Assembly (NCBI GenBank): GCA_021030915.1
Contig: JAGEMR010000007.1
Span: 310,001 to 374,000 of the forward strand
DNA from: Astrothelium macrocarpum
Taxonomy: Eukaryota; Ascomycota; Dothideomycetes; Trypetheliales; Trypetheliaceae
Reading direction: 5' to 3'
DNA: 64,000 bases
Part shown: piece by piece, positions 1 to 12,006 of the stretch
How the letters are laid out: every line of letters starts with the position of its first letter
Numbering within the stretch: the first letter of the stretch is position 1
Program-made: the position numbers and the translations under genes
Notes under the pieces: generated by a model
Told to the model about the DNA's origin: nothing
Database searches by the model: none
What the model saw: only the letters and a program-made list of their open reading frames with translations

Positions 1-242
1 TATCAAAGTCTCATAGTAAGGTTAGTCTCGTGTCGTTATTCTCTAAAGCAAGGGAGAATCCTGAGCTTACAGCCGGAATGCTGCGTTTTATCAAGACAAA
101 TGTTGCGAGGTCCGATATTGTTGGATCGAAGAAAGACAAGAAGGCCCTTAAATGGGCGTGCAGCACTATAGAGGAGATTCTGTCTTCATACATAGCAGGC
201 CAGGGTGATTTCGGTGTGACGGTGGGTGGGTCTGGTCTCTAG
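1..242 (+). CDS. 3' end of an unrecognised protein-coding gene (partial)
   Basis: The frame ending at the TAG at 240-242 is open back to the window edge, so this looks like a terminal exon whose start lies outside. About 80 residues are visible. They are hydrophilic with a lysine-rich helix-like stretch (GSKKDKKALKW) followed by an amphipathic segment (STIEEILSSYI) and a Gly-rich end. I do not recognise the family. No signal peptide, membrane segment or catalytic motif can be seen. It could also be a chance open frame, so confidence is low. Confidence 0.35.
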   Translation, partial: SKSHSKVSLVSLFSKARENPELTAGMLRFIKTNVARSDIVGSKKDKKALKWACSTIEEILSSYIAGQGDFGVTVGGSGL

Positions 243-612
243 TGCTCTGATTTTGCAAGATACCCAGAGACTGTAGGTTCAAAATTGCAACGTAGTGTCA
301 AATTCGCACTCTTCCGTTGCTTGTTGGCGTCTCACTTTGGTGTCCTATCCGTAGCCACCATGATGAAAAGCCCTCATTTTGTACAGCCCTACTCTAGAAG
401 CCTTCTGTTCCTCGAAATTTTATCCAAAAGAGCCCTCCTGATTTCACAGGCAGACCAACTGATCGGATCAAGTGCTGTGATACCAGTCCGCGGTTGTATT
501 AGGTATAAAACGAAAAAGAATGATCTCGTTGCACGTACATATTTACATTACACATTGTATCCGTTGTTTGATTCCTTGATCATCAACTCATTTAATCCGC
601 TTTAAGCCCGTA
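243..612. other. Intergenic, 3'-to-3' gap
   Basis: Lies between the stop of the left-edge gene (+) and the stop of the GH51 gene (-). An open frame of about 106 codons on the + strand has no recognisable motif and I treat it as chance. It presumably holds the two 3' untranslated regions. Confidence 0.5.
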
Positions 613-2961
613 TCACTGACCTTTTGGACTCCAGCCTCCTATAGCGCAACCTTGTCCGGCCATTGCTGCCTCGCACCCATCTCCGTACTTGATCTGTCCG
701 AGCGCTGTGCCCGCTCCGCCTCTCCATTGCTTCCATCCATCTGGGCCCCACGCAACATTATTCGCCGACGCAGTCGACTTCTCCGTCTCCAAGATCGCAA
801 CGCTCAGATCTGGTAGACTGAAACTGAAGACGCCATTCGCGTCGGAGGTCACACTAGTACTATTTGTCTGCACCACATTGGCGGTTCCGACGTTGTTATA
901 TGCAGACGGGTCGCTGGCAGAAAGGACGGTGAGATTAGCGTTGGTGCCTGCGGGAACACCATCGAAGGTGACGGTCATGGCCACGTCACCGGTGGAGTTA
1001 TATACGGCGGCTTTGAGGATAGAAGAACCGGTATCAGTATTTTGCCCAGCGACATAGTAAACTGGTCCAATGGTGGCATTGTTGGTTGGTAACGTGTTGG
1101 TTATACGGGTGGATGAGAGGAACGAAATCACATGCCAGCTGGTTGACATGACGTCTTGTGAAGGATCTGCGGTGTAAGAGATCATGTCCGGAACCCATTC
1201 GTAGGAGTTGAGATTCTGCAAGGTGGGTGCCTGTCGATGATGGTAAATACTTGATTGATAACTTGAGGAGCTGTGGATCAGTCTTACATATGAAGCACCG
1301 ATAATCTTGTCCGCATTACGTTCAGCGCCCAAAAGATAGATGGCTTCAGCAACACTACCTATCCAGAATGGAAATGGAGAACGTGGATCGTCCCAGTCAA
1401 CACCAGGGTTACCAGGTGCATTTGGCTGCACCGTAGCATACTCGCCTATGATAAATTAGTCTTTAAACTTTGCGTGGGCTCTTTAAGAACATACCGAGCA
1501 GAATAGGATGCTGAGAAGTATAATTGTCAAAAAAGTTGAACTGGCTCACGAAATAATCGGGGCGGGTGTACTGGTGATAATCGCCAGAGGCATTACCGGG
1601 AAACGGATCAAGAGCAATGGTTGAAGCAATGATGGTGATGTTAGGATAGGCGGATGAGATCGCATCATAAAAAGCCGGGAAGCGATAGTCTTGATAGCTG
1701 TCCTGTCCGTTGTTGAGATTATCCTCGTTGCCAACCTCAACATAGTTGATTTGGAAGGGCTCGGGATATCCAAGGGCGATCCGCTGAGCACCATATGTGG
1801 TTGAGGCGTCTCCCATCAAAAATTCCAATTCGTCCAACGCGTACTGGACATAAGTGTCAATAGTATCATTTGAGATTACAGTACCATCAAGGTATAATCC
1901 ACTCCAAACTGCAAGAATAGGCTCCATTCCAAGGTCCTGACACCAATAAAGATATTCAATCAAACCCAATCCGTCAGTATTCTCGTAACCCCATGTACCG
2001 GGACGACCAGGCCGATCTACGAGTGGACCGATCGTCTGGTTCCAGTACCAAAGATATGGCGGATCATTCCCTTCAAGGTTGTTGCCACCAGGAAGTCGAA
2101 GGAATGATGGGTTCAAACCGGCAAGTGCTTCCATAAGGTCCGGGCGGTTGCCATTGGCTCGGTCTTTGTAGGTTGTGGGAAACAAGCTGATCAGGTTAAA
2201 ATCGAGTGATCCATCCGTAGCCCCAGAGGCATCGAAAGTCAGCACGAATGTGTTATTAGAGTTCGGGGCGACCGTTGATGGGGCCAATGTATAATTGTAC
2301 TGTGTCCAACCACTTCCACTTGAAGAAACCGGCACGCTCACACTGCCAAAGGTGTCATTGTTTAGCGCAGACACTAATGACGCAGTCACTGTGCCGTTGT
2401 ATGAACCATGGACATAGAATGATCCTTGATAATCCTGCACCTGGACGCTGAATCCCCACCAACCTCTGTACCATGGTTAGCCTCCAAGCATGAAAATCTC
2501 AGGTAGTCTAATCGAATGTAGGAAGACGAATGAGAGGATCGTGGGAAAACTAACGCGTTTGAAAAGCCAACTTGACCGGATGTGCCATTTGCAACCGCAA
2601 CATTCATGGACGTCGGTAAGGCAGACGATACCGGATCAGAAAGGTTCTGCAGCGATAGAGTAGTCCCACCAACAGAACTCCATGCAGTCAAATCAGATGG
2701 GAACACAGCAGAGCCCTGGAAGGCGCGATTTTGGATGAGCTCAGCGTAGATTCCACCATCGCCAGAGTGGTTGATATCCTTTCTAACCGTCAGTTTGAAG
2801 ACTCGTCTTTAAGGCAATCTTGATTGTACCTCAAACATGATGCCATATTGAATAGGAGAGGTGGCATTGCCTCCACTGGAAGCCACTGTCAAGTTCAAGG
2901 CTTGTTGTGCATTGGCAAGGCTATACAGCGCGGACAGCGCAGCCAAAACCTGAAACAACAT
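613..2961 (-). CDS. Secreted alpha-L-arabinofuranosidase, GH51
   Basis: Hydrolyses terminal alpha-L-arabinofuranosyl residues from arabinoxylan, arabinan and pectin side chains outside the cell. Exons, read on the minus strand: 2961-2830, 2778-2555, 2465-1495, 1445-1288, 1230-613. Introns are 51, 89, 49 and 57 nt and all phases agree, giving 700 aa. Residues 1-18 form a signal peptide (MLFQVLAALSALYSLANA). Family hallmarks follow: QYGIMFEDINHSGDGGIY near residue 38, FLRLPGGNNLEGN, and RPGRPGTWGY. In GH51 the acid/base Glu lies in GNED (about E366) and the nucleophile in LLGEYATV (about E444). The last intron is a multiple of three with no stop, so retention would stay in frame; splicing restores GASY-APTLQNLNSYEW. 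The C-terminal 50 or so residues (Gly/Trp-rich, two Cys) look like an extension beyond the usual fungal length. The family assignment is firm; the exact substrate is inferred. Confidence 0.95.
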
Positions 2962-4886
2962 TTTCGAGTTGGAAGACCACAGAGGAGTTACCTAGTAAAG
3001 TGTTCCTGCACGGGAGACGGCATTTTTATTACGATCTAAAAACGGCCTCCATCTTTTCCATCTTTTCCCGGGTCTATGCCCTCGTGATGGTAGATCTTTC
3101 GTACGAAGCTCCATCGGCACGCACTCTCCAAGAATTTTTTTTTCAGCGGTGAAATCCCGAAACCCTGCAGCAAGCAAAGCAGAAATGCGTGTGGCTGAGC
3201 GAGCTTGGTCGACATTGTCCCGTCTCCAGTCTAAGGGCAACCCCAAAAGGGTATTTTTCTGACAAACCAACATGCTTACAATATGAATCTTCAAGGGTCT
3301 TTGGCCGATCCGATACCTGAGTGGAGACGAAAGTGGTGGGGTACTTACGCGGGGTATATGAGCTACCCCGGATGCCCGGCAATTCCATCAATAGTGTTAA
3401 AGCACTCTGACCTTGTAAGATGCATGACCAAGTTTAGCAAGAAAGAGAAAGGAAGGTAAACGTTTGATCAGCCGAGCCACAAATGCTTGTCCGGCTAGAA
3501 TTCGGTCTATACGTCGAGCGCCACGAAAACACCCGACTGTCAATGCCGTTTCGTATTGATGGGCCCGCAATTGGACGATAGAGGGAAAATGTGGAATGAG
3601 ATATAATATGAACGATTCGGAGTGAGGCCTTCTTGATGAACAATACAGTGTATCTACAGAAGTAGGGCTTTGGATAGACTAGGTCAAGTAGGAAAGCTCC
3701 AACCGCGCATTTTACAAGAGAGGAATATTGCATCTATAGCCGACAAAGGAAATAGGAACGAAGAATTCTCGTGTCCGAATAAACGGGGATTCTTTGATCT
3801 TGGCCATTTACTACAAAATTAAATCAGATACTCGCCCACTGATGCGTGCAAAAATATTTGAAGAACGACTAATGTAGAAAAGGATCGACAGGTACGCGTA
3901 CTGGTCTTTTAGACTTACGCGTAATGACTGCCTGCATGTAGGCACGTCGGCGAATACGGTTTGTTACCAAGAGCGTAGTAAACGAAACCTTGAAACGGCT
4001 TTTGCGTATGTCATTACCCCTGCAATATTCCGCATAACGCATATATTATCCCCGGCCCCCGAGTAGTAAATGTGAGCATCTGAGGCAGTATCCAGAGTTC
4101 GTACTCAAATTCTTGAACGAAGCACCTCGCAAAGCTGAGGACATAGCAGAGGCGCAGCATTAACGCTCTTGTTCGGGTCTTCGTCCAAAAATAATACTAG
4201 ATACGATTTGCATTAATCAACGAAAACAGCGTGTAGGAAGTACGGAAGAAGAGAAATAAGTAGCTGGGACGTCCTGGGTTGAGGTCGGGTCCTCTTGGGT
4301 GGTGGCTTGAAGTGACGGCGCCACCCGTCTGCAGGACTTCTGATCTCTTTTTTCTACCGTATCCCAGTCAGCTCCTCGTTACAGCAAGACCCATCACCAT
4401 TCAGATTTCTTCCTTCCTTCCTTATTGCGACTTAGTTACACATATCTTATCTATCTGCTGAGTCTACAACGCCAAGGCATCTACGCGCGATCCCTTGCAG
4501 CTCCGTTTTCTGTATGCGCTGTTCTACAAACGTGTCTTGCTCCTCTAAACTTTCGACATACCTGTCGCTACGCGGCTTTGAATACATCTTATTTACTCAA
4601 ACACCTTGCCATGCAGCCTTGAATTTTAAGTGGTCCTTGGCACCTCAAGAGGTATCATTCAAGCGCTACGTAGTCACACTGGATTCCAACTGTCCTCTGC
4701 GATCTCATAGTATATTGGACTTCACCTGCTTCTGCACAAATCACATCTTCCATCGGCTTTATGGAGAAATGGAGTTATAGCCAGTGATAGGCGTAGATGG
4801 ATATGCCTTGTAGCTACCCATGCAGTCATATGCTTGAATTTATCTTAATTCTGTATCAATTATTCTGATAGGAATATGAGGTACAG
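2962..4886. other. Intergenic region between GH51 promoter and transporter 3' end
   Basis: About 1.9 kb. The right-hand part of the GH51 upstream region holds the CreA-like cluster at 3321-3371. The remainder contains only short unsupported open frames on both strands with no motif, signal peptide or plausible splice pattern. No gene is visible. Confidence 0.5.
3321..3371. promoter_or_regulatory. Cluster of CreA/Cre1-type motifs upstream of GH51
   Basis: Four matches to SYGGRG, the consensus of the fungal carbon catabolite repressor, lie within about 50 bp: GTGGAG at 3321, GTGGGG at 3336, GCGGGG at 3349, and CCCCGG at 3366 (CCGGGG on the other strand). They sit 360-410 bp upstream of the arabinofuranosidase start. 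Closely spaced pairs are typical of functional CreA sites, but the motif is short and degenerate. Confidence 0.4.
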
Positions 4887-6751
4887 TCATACTGTTTCTT
4901 TCATCTCAGTCGTGTCCTCCTCCATCTTCGTACCAACAACCGAGCTTCTCCTCCTCTCCTGTGCAATCGATTGCGCACGCGCCGTCTCATCGTACTCAAT
5001 CAGCAGCTCACCATTCTTCCCGTACCTCCTCGGCTTTGTCTTTGCAACATGCACAACATCAAAAGCACCCTTAAAGCTGTGCACATCCTGAAAGATCTCG
5101 TCCATCTCTTCAAGCGATCGGTACGCTGTTTCAGGATAGAAAAAGTAAACGCAAGGGAACATGAAAGCATTGATGACAGCAAATATGACGTAAGTTCGAT
5201 ATTGGATATTAGCAAATGCGGGCGGAGTGACCATGACAACCATGCTGGTGATCAGTGTTAGCCACTTCTAGTTCAATCAACCAGCCCGCGTCAGATGAAT
5301 TCACTCACAAGTTGAAAATCCAGTTCGCAGTCGTAGAGATTGCATTTGCAGGTGCACGTATGTCCAGGGGCGTGATCTCGGCGGGATACAGCCAAGTCAT
5401 GCCCAACCATCCGATGGCGAAGAAGGAATTAAATACGAACAGAAAAACTGCGGCCGCGATCCCTTCGCCTGTGCTGGGATTTGCGGGTGAAGTCGTGCCA
5501 GCAAGCACCGCCATGGACATTGCTTGACCAGCAGCCCCAAACATCATGAGGTTTCTCCGGCCAAACTTTTCAATTGTGAATATAGCGACCCAAGAGGCGA
5601 CGAAATATTCCGTGCCATTCAAAGCTGCGAGTAGTCTACTAAGGAAGCCAGAAAGGCCAATATTGTTCTGGAAAATAGTGGCGGCATAGTAGGTAATTAT
5701 GTTGATCCCTGAGACTTTCTTAGCCAATTTCGAGACTAAATAAGCTTTGTGGGCCAGATAGAACAGTTATGACTCACCTGAGATTTGCTGAAACATTTGA
5801 TTCACGTATCCCAAAATGGTCCGATGAAGATTGCGGTTGTTGTTTGTTTTGAAGCAATCGCTCAAGGAACCTTTTGCCATCTCAAAAACGGTATCTTTCA
5901 TCTCTTTGTACTGGTTCTGAATTTTAGGGTCATCTTCTGGAAGGTCAGACAGGGCACAAAGCACCTCAATAGCTTTGTCGTCGCGGCCTTTCAGCACCAA
6001 CCATCGCGGCGATTCTGGTAGGCCAGGAATTAAAGCAAGGATAAACAGTGCTAATAGGATCTGAAATGCAATAGGAAAACGCCAGGAAATTGTCGAAGGC
6101 TCGGTAAAGGAAAACCCAAGGTCAATCCAGTAAGACAACATGACCCCAAAAACGATCAGGGAACCTTCTATCATAACCATTTGGCCCCGACGATGGGATT
6201 TGGAGGTTTCCGATTGCCATGTTGGTACAGTTGAGGTGTTCATCCCATTACCAAAACCAGTGATCAGCCTTGCTGGAATGAGTTGACCAAGGCTATAGGA
6301 TGAACACTGAATAATAGCACCGATGACCATAATAGATGAACCCAAGAAAATCGTACGCTTCCGACCTAGGAAATTTCCTAACCAGATGGTTGCTACCGCG
6401 CCGAAGAAGCAGCCCAGGGTATAACCACCGACGGTAATACCTGACGAATGTCAATTTGCCATGCGCTCACCACGCCTATTCCAGCAACACTCTTACCTTG
6501 CAGATTTGATGCATGGCTAGCGGAACTACCTGGGGGAGGGTTTACAGTATCAATTTCTGGAAAGTATTTCAGAAAGGTTTGCAGGGTAAGTAACCCTCCC
6601 ATTACACCTATAGGCTGTTAGTGACAGCAATTTAATCATTCCCACCACTCAACAAACCTTGATCATATCCAAAAAGAGCAAAATCAGTGCCAGCTATTAT
6701 CGCGATAGCGATATTAAGCTTTGTGCCCGTAAGGCCGTAGAACTTCTTCAT
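4887..6751 (-). CDS. MFS sugar transporter (fungal hexose/lactose permease type)
   Basis: Predicted plasma-membrane sugar:proton symporter with 12 membrane segments. Exons on the minus strand: 6751-6658, 6607-6497, 6440-5778, 5708-5309, 5244-4887. Introns are 50, 56, 69 and 64 nt, giving 541 aa. The N-terminus (MKKFYGLTG...LFGYDQGVMGG) is characteristic of the fungal sugar transporter family. Other signatures are PESPRWLVLKGR before the central loop, EKFGRRNLM after segment 8, PAEITPLDIRAPANA, and PETAYRSLEEMDEIF after segment 12. The QQISGINIITYYA motif, which lines the sugar path in this family, is rebuilt across the third intron. The cytosolic tail is charged. The substrate cannot be read from the sequence; hexose, disaccharide or quinate are all possible. 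The family call is strong. Confidence 0.92.
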
Positions 6752-8642
6752 GTCGGGCGAAGGGAACTGAGCAGGGTGACGAAAACGACCAAACACCAAA
6801 GATGAGGCTACATTATAAACATGGGCAAAAAAAGAAAAAAACAGGGGAAGTACGTCATGGGGATGAAGTATTCCATCGCCTTTCCAAGTATGGCATTCCG
6901 ACTACGCAGGGGAAAAGATCGCGGACCGGCACATTGGGCGGTTGACGCATAAATCATTCGTACCAGTTTGTGGGGCCCCGCACGGGGGAAATCCTTTATC
7001 GGACCGAAAAGCTGACCATGTTTCATAGCTTTAATACAACGATGCTGAAGATCTTCGTACCGAAGCCAAGCTCACTAAGCAATTCCCAAATACGTAGAAG
7101 CCGAAGCTAGATTCTACTATTTTGAGAACGTTCTGGCCCATCGCACCTGAAGTCATCCGAAAGGATCCAATAATGAAATAGTTCAGCGCGCACAAAGTCC
7201 ATCTAACATCTGGCTGATCAAATGGAATGGCCTTGAAGATTTTCACAAAGAGATTACCATAGGCTTGCAATGCTTCGGCTGGTAGGCATTAGGTATGCAT
7301 TGAATGAGCCAACAATTAGGAACACGTGACTTCGATGCAAAGATCCGAGATCTGCTTGTGATCGGAATTCGTTCCCGCGATATCTGCGAATCATCTCTGG
7401 CGTGCTCCTCAACATGCATGAACTTGACTATGGTTGACATGAGATTATTTCCGAAGCTGGGTCGGAGCCAAACACCAAGCACCTGAAGTCGCTGATCAGA
7501 TCTGCGGTAGCGCTGCGCCATGGACCGGGATTCCAACATTGTAAACCCTAACCCATTCCCATGATTAATTAGGACATTGTCGTAAGATCAAACTACCGCG
7601 GAAATGGCCATTACCACCTTAGTTATCGGTATCAAGAACCTAACAAGGAAGCATACCAACGTCGTCCGACAGCAAGGTAGCATGCTTGACGTGTTGGGGG
7701 TCAGTATGGAGATGGAGACACTATAATGATCAAATCATCGGTTCCGCGTCGAGCAAGTGGCTTGAATTAGTAAGGGTACTTCAATGCTCTAGCGCAGCGT
7801 TGGAATTGTGTACGCGACTGCATAAGTCAGGCCCAAGCGTAGCGCGGTTGAACTCTGTAAACGAGAGTCCAGAGATGGGAATCGCTTCTAAAGGTTGATT
7901 TCTAGCGTACATGGCAGATTTTCTTTGAACTATAAGGATGTCTTCTGTTTTCTCTTGCTACTGATAACACGGTATCGATTCGTATAACGTGAGCGGTCTC
8001 TGCAATTTTGAAATGATAGACAGATGACGAATTTTGATTTTGACGAGTTCGCTGGAGATTGTGCTGCACCAAATCCCAGCTTTACGGCTTTTCTCAAGCA
8101 CAAGGATGGAATGTGATGAGCGTATTCAATCTATACACATAAATGTGAAGCACCACGATATTGGTATTCACGAAAAAGCGAATTGTGTCCATTGCTTGGA
8201 ATACAGTTGCACATCAAAACTTGATATGCCAGCCTGTAGCTTCTGTATGCAATTGTGATGCTACAGCAGTCGTTACTTGAGACTGGAAAGGAAGGCAAAA
8301 TGAAAGGAGCAAAGCTACGGTACTTGGCATCTATTTACTCGAATCATTTGCCCGGTAGAGGGAGCTATGAGTAAGGTGTTGAAGCAAACGTTTATCGAAC
8401 TTTTCATTTTCGAGAGAGCCAAGTCTCGAAAATTTTGAACCGGACTTGTCTTTGACAGATTAAGAGGATTTTCTGTGACCCGGAAAGAACCTATGAAATA
8501 TGATACAGAACCTCAATTCTCACCGGCCCAAGTCCTCATGCAACTTCGTACATCCTACCAAAAACCTCACATTCCCCCAGCACCTCGCCTCCAAGGACCA
8601 ATTCACCGTCGTCTTTTTCCCCTCCTCAACCTCTTTCTCGCC
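6752..8642. other. Intergenic region, no gene recognised
   Basis: About 1.9 kb between the 5' end of the transporter and the 3' end of the dihydrolipoamide dehydrogenase gene, both on the minus strand. Several open frames of 60-98 codons exist on both strands (for example 7031-7270 and 7243-7539 minus). None has a recognisable domain or fits into a spliced model. It holds the transporter promoter. Confidence 0.5.
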
Positions 8643-10477
8643 TTAATAGTGTATCGCCTTTCCATAAGTCGCCATTGCAGCCTCCTTGAATGCCTCTGCC
8701 AACGTCGGATGGGCATGACTTGTCCGGCCCACGTCCTCCGTACTCGCACCGTACTCCAAGGCTAACGTGCCCTCTGCAATCATCTCGCCTGCGTTCGGGC
8801 CCACGATATGTACACCAAGGATACGGTCTGTCTCCGCGTCCGCGAGGAATTTCACCAGCCCCTCCGTATCCAAGTTCGTCTTTGCTCGACTGTTTGCTGT
8901 GAATGGGAAAGTGCCGACTTTGTACTTCACACCCTCTGCCTTCAATTCGGCCTCATTCTGCCCAACCCACGCGACCTCTGGATGCGTGTACATAACAGAG
9001 GGAATGGCATTATAGTTGACATGGCCATAGGATTTGGTCAGAAACTCGACCGCTGCCACGGCCTCCTCCTCAGCTTTATGTGCAAGCATGGGACCGAAAG
9101 TGCAGTCTCCAATCACACGGATATGTGGGTGTGGACCTGTCCGGTATTCTGAGTCGATCACGAGTCGTCCTCGGGTATCGGTTTCAATGCCAATGTTCTC
9201 GAGCCCAAGACCGGCGGTATAAGGACGACGACCAATTGCGACGAGAACAACGTCAGCGTCAAGCTAGAGGATATGATTAGCTTTCTGGAATGGGGAAGGC
9301 CCAAAGAGATAGATGTTCTGTAGAAAATTTTTGAGAGGGCTTACATCTTGTTCTTTACCACCTTTGGCAGATTCGGTGGAGATTGTGACGCCCTCTCCGC
9401 TCGCATCGCCCTTTGTGACCTTAGTATTGAGCATGAACTTCAAACCCTGCTTTTGTAACGTCTTCTGGATGTTTTTAGAGATGTCTGTATCCATGCCAGG
9501 TCCACCTATTTGACCGAGAAACTCAACGATTGTGACCTCTGAGCCTAGTCTCGACCACACTGATGCCTACGCCCGCATTAGACTCCGAACCTCTCTGTCT
9601 ACCGTTTTGGTGGTGCCGGAGGAGCCCTTACCATCTCTAATCCAATGATTCCACCGCCGATAACAATCATCTTCTTTGGTACTTGTTCTAGTGAGATTGC
9701 GCCTGTACTCGTGATTACCTTTTTCTCATCAATCTCCAATCCTGGGAACGGTGTGGCTTCACTGCCTGTAGCAATGAAGATATTCTTCCCTCTCACAGTC
9801 GTCTCACCTCCCGACACAAGATTGACGGCGACCGTGTTGGGATCGACGAATGAACCTGTGCCGCTAATGTACTCGACATTGTTCTTCTTGAAAAGGAATT
9901 CCACGCCCTTTGTGAGACCCTGTACAGAAGTCTCCTTTGCCTTCATCATTTGTTTCAGGTTCAACGAAACTTCTTTAACATCAATCCCGCGATTCTTTGT
10001 GTCGTGTAGGATTTGGTGGTATAGGTGTGAATTATTGAGGAGCGACTTTGAGGGTATGCAGCCAACGTTTAAGCAAGTGCCACCAAGGGCGCCGCGTTTT
10101 TCTATACATGCGACCTGTTGGAAGTGTAAGCCCACACCATTTGGGAGATATACCGAGCGAGCGCTTCTGGATGCGTTGACTGGTACAGTACCTTCAGTCC
10201 TTCTTGTCCGGCTTTGATGGATGCGACATAGCCTGCAACGCCGCCACCGATGACTATGAGATCCTTCTCTTCTGTTGGAGAAAAAGTTAGTTTGGATTAA
10301 TCAGCGGACATCAATGTATGCCTACACACCTGCTTCCGTGGCATAACTTTTTTTTAACCTTGGGCTATCTATCAGAGAGAAGCTTGCGGGAATATGCCGG
10401 AATGCGCTATTGGGACCTCCGAGCGGTCTTGATATTGACCGAAGACTGTTTCGAGGCACGAAAGCCTTCAACATCAT
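8643..10477 (-). CDS. lpd1: Dihydrolipoamide dehydrogenase, mitochondrial (E3)
   Basis: FAD enzyme that reoxidises dihydrolipoamide using NAD+. It is the shared E3 of the pyruvate, 2-oxoglutarate and branched-chain dehydrogenase complexes and the glycine cleavage system, in the mitochondrial matrix. Exons on the minus strand: 10477-10330, 10271-10192, 10114-9632, 9566-9345, 9263-8643. Introns are 58, 77, 65 and 81 nt, giving 517 aa. The first ~45 residues are Arg/Ser-rich, as expected for a mitochondrial presequence. Then come the FAD motif DLIVIGGGVAGYVA, the redox disulfide GGTCLNVGCIPSK (C90/C95), the NAD motif MIVIGGGIIGLEMASVW rebuilt across an intron, and the C-terminal HAHPTLAEAFKEAA, whose His is the active-site base. 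Two consecutive ATG codons (10477 and 10474) are possible starts. Confidence 0.96.
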
Positions 10478-11125
10478 GACAGAGTGCCAAGATGGAAGGA
10501 GTAGGAGAAGGACTAGTTAGGGGAATTGAGTAAGGCGAGGAGGTCTGGGTATCAAAGTCGTAAAGTTTGAGGAGCAGCTAGATTGGAAGTTTTCGGGAGA
10601 GCCAAGGGTCAGCGCGGAATTGTGGCGGTGGTGGCGGGGCGGAAGAGGCCAGGTCTCGTGGAACGGAAGTCCGTTGTGATTTCTACGGAACGCCTTCGGC
10701 CTCGCTTGGAGGATGAGTCAATCTTTTGAACATTATAGGAGGGTGGGCGACATCCTGATGCCGTGGAAAACTACGTTCGTCTTTGGCATAGTGAAGGCCA
10801 AGCTACAGAGGACTTTACCAGAGCACGGAGTGCAGCAAACTCGAGTCGATGTCGAGAACCTCATATGATATTTCGCCACCAACGCTCGTCCTGTATGTAG
10901 AGACCCGGGAATGCACTATGGAAAAGGACCGAAAAGCAGTAGCACCAGGGATTGAGAAATCCACTGTCGACAGCAATAGCACCCGCTGCATGCATGATCC
11001 CGTGTTCCGCCTCAGAAATCAAAAACACGCAAATAGAAAGAGCTTTGTGAAAACCACTCTCAAATTGGATCGTCTCCCCTCAAGCATCCGCCAATTCATG
11101 CCCATCATACCCTTTATTCGTTGCA
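10478..11125. other. Intergenic region upstream of lpd1
   Basis: About 650 bp between the lpd1 start and the end of the E2 gene, both on the minus strand. A 94-codon frame at 10849-11133 on the + strand overlaps the end of the E2 gene and has no motif; I do not count it as a gene. Confidence 0.5.
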
Positions 11126-12006
11126 CTAAATAGCGTATTTACGAGTCCATTCCCTTGCCGTAGCTTCGTACCGAGATCGATCAGTCTTGTAAACGTGTGC
11201 GATTTCAGGAACAAGTGGGTCATCAGGGTTTGGATCTGTGAGCATGGAGCAGATTGAAAGCAAAACTATTGGCCCATGTCAGCATTAGAATTTCCTTTGC
11301 GTCCAATATCCGAGGGCACCCGAAACAGTTGTGGGGAGAAAATGTGAAATGACCAACCTTTTGAAATGGTTAACGCCGGGCTCCACTGATCTCTCAGGAT
11401 GTCCAAACAGATGCTGCCATTAGAGTTGATATTGGGATGGTAGATGCGAGTCGTAAAGTTGACCTTTGGTGGCTTGAACGGGTAGTCGGTGGGAAAATGA
11501 ATGGCTAGGAAAAAGACGCCGCCTGAATATGGGCTATCGCCCTACGAATGTAATGTTAACAAAAGGATTATGCAAAGTTATACACCAGACTCGGAATGAA
11601 TCGATTGTCAGGGCCATGGCATGAGAAGGTTCACTTACGGGACCCATGATGGTTGCTTGCCAATGAAACTGTAGCAGAAGTCAGCAATAGTTTCATGAAA
11701 CACAAGTGCAAGTGAATCAGAATCCAAAGGATAGATGGATAGCTGGAGGGATGATATGAATAAGAGACTGACCAGGTCATCTCCTATAGGACCAGCAGAG
11801 CATGATGAGGGAGGGTCACTGGTGAGGCTATTAGCAGTACGTCCCACGGCATCTGAATCTCAAAAATCGGTGAATCAAAAGCTCGTCATTAGCATGAAGC
11901 CCTTGCGAGTCTGTGGGCAGTATTGTGGCTGTTGTGATGATAAAAAGAAACAACCAACATACCGACCAAGGTCGGTGAGTTCTTTGTTGATTCGCTTGAG
12001 GGCCAT
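11126..12006 (-). CDS. ubc4: Ubiquitin-conjugating enzyme E2, Ubc4/Ubc5 class
   Basis: Accepts ubiquitin from E1 as a thioester and passes it to substrates with RING or HECT ligases, in turnover of short-lived and abnormal proteins. Exons on the minus strand: 12006-11963, 11818-11773, 11668-11639, 11541-11358, 11265-11126. Introns are 144, 104, 97 and 92 nt. The product is 147 aa, the length of the Ubc4/UbcH5 class, and the sequence is nearly canonical: start MALKRINKEL, then DPPSSCSAGP, the HPN triad in IYHPNINSNGSICLDIL with the catalytic Cys in SICLD, and end REWTRKYAI. The third exon is only 30 nt and the second 46 nt. No single reading frame covers more than part of the protein, so the splice model is needed to see the gene. 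Confidence 0.95.

Noticed and set aside
285..605. A 106-codon plus-strand frame with some hydrophobic residues
   Set aside because: No signal peptide, homology cue or splice partner; it lies in a 3'-to-3' gap.
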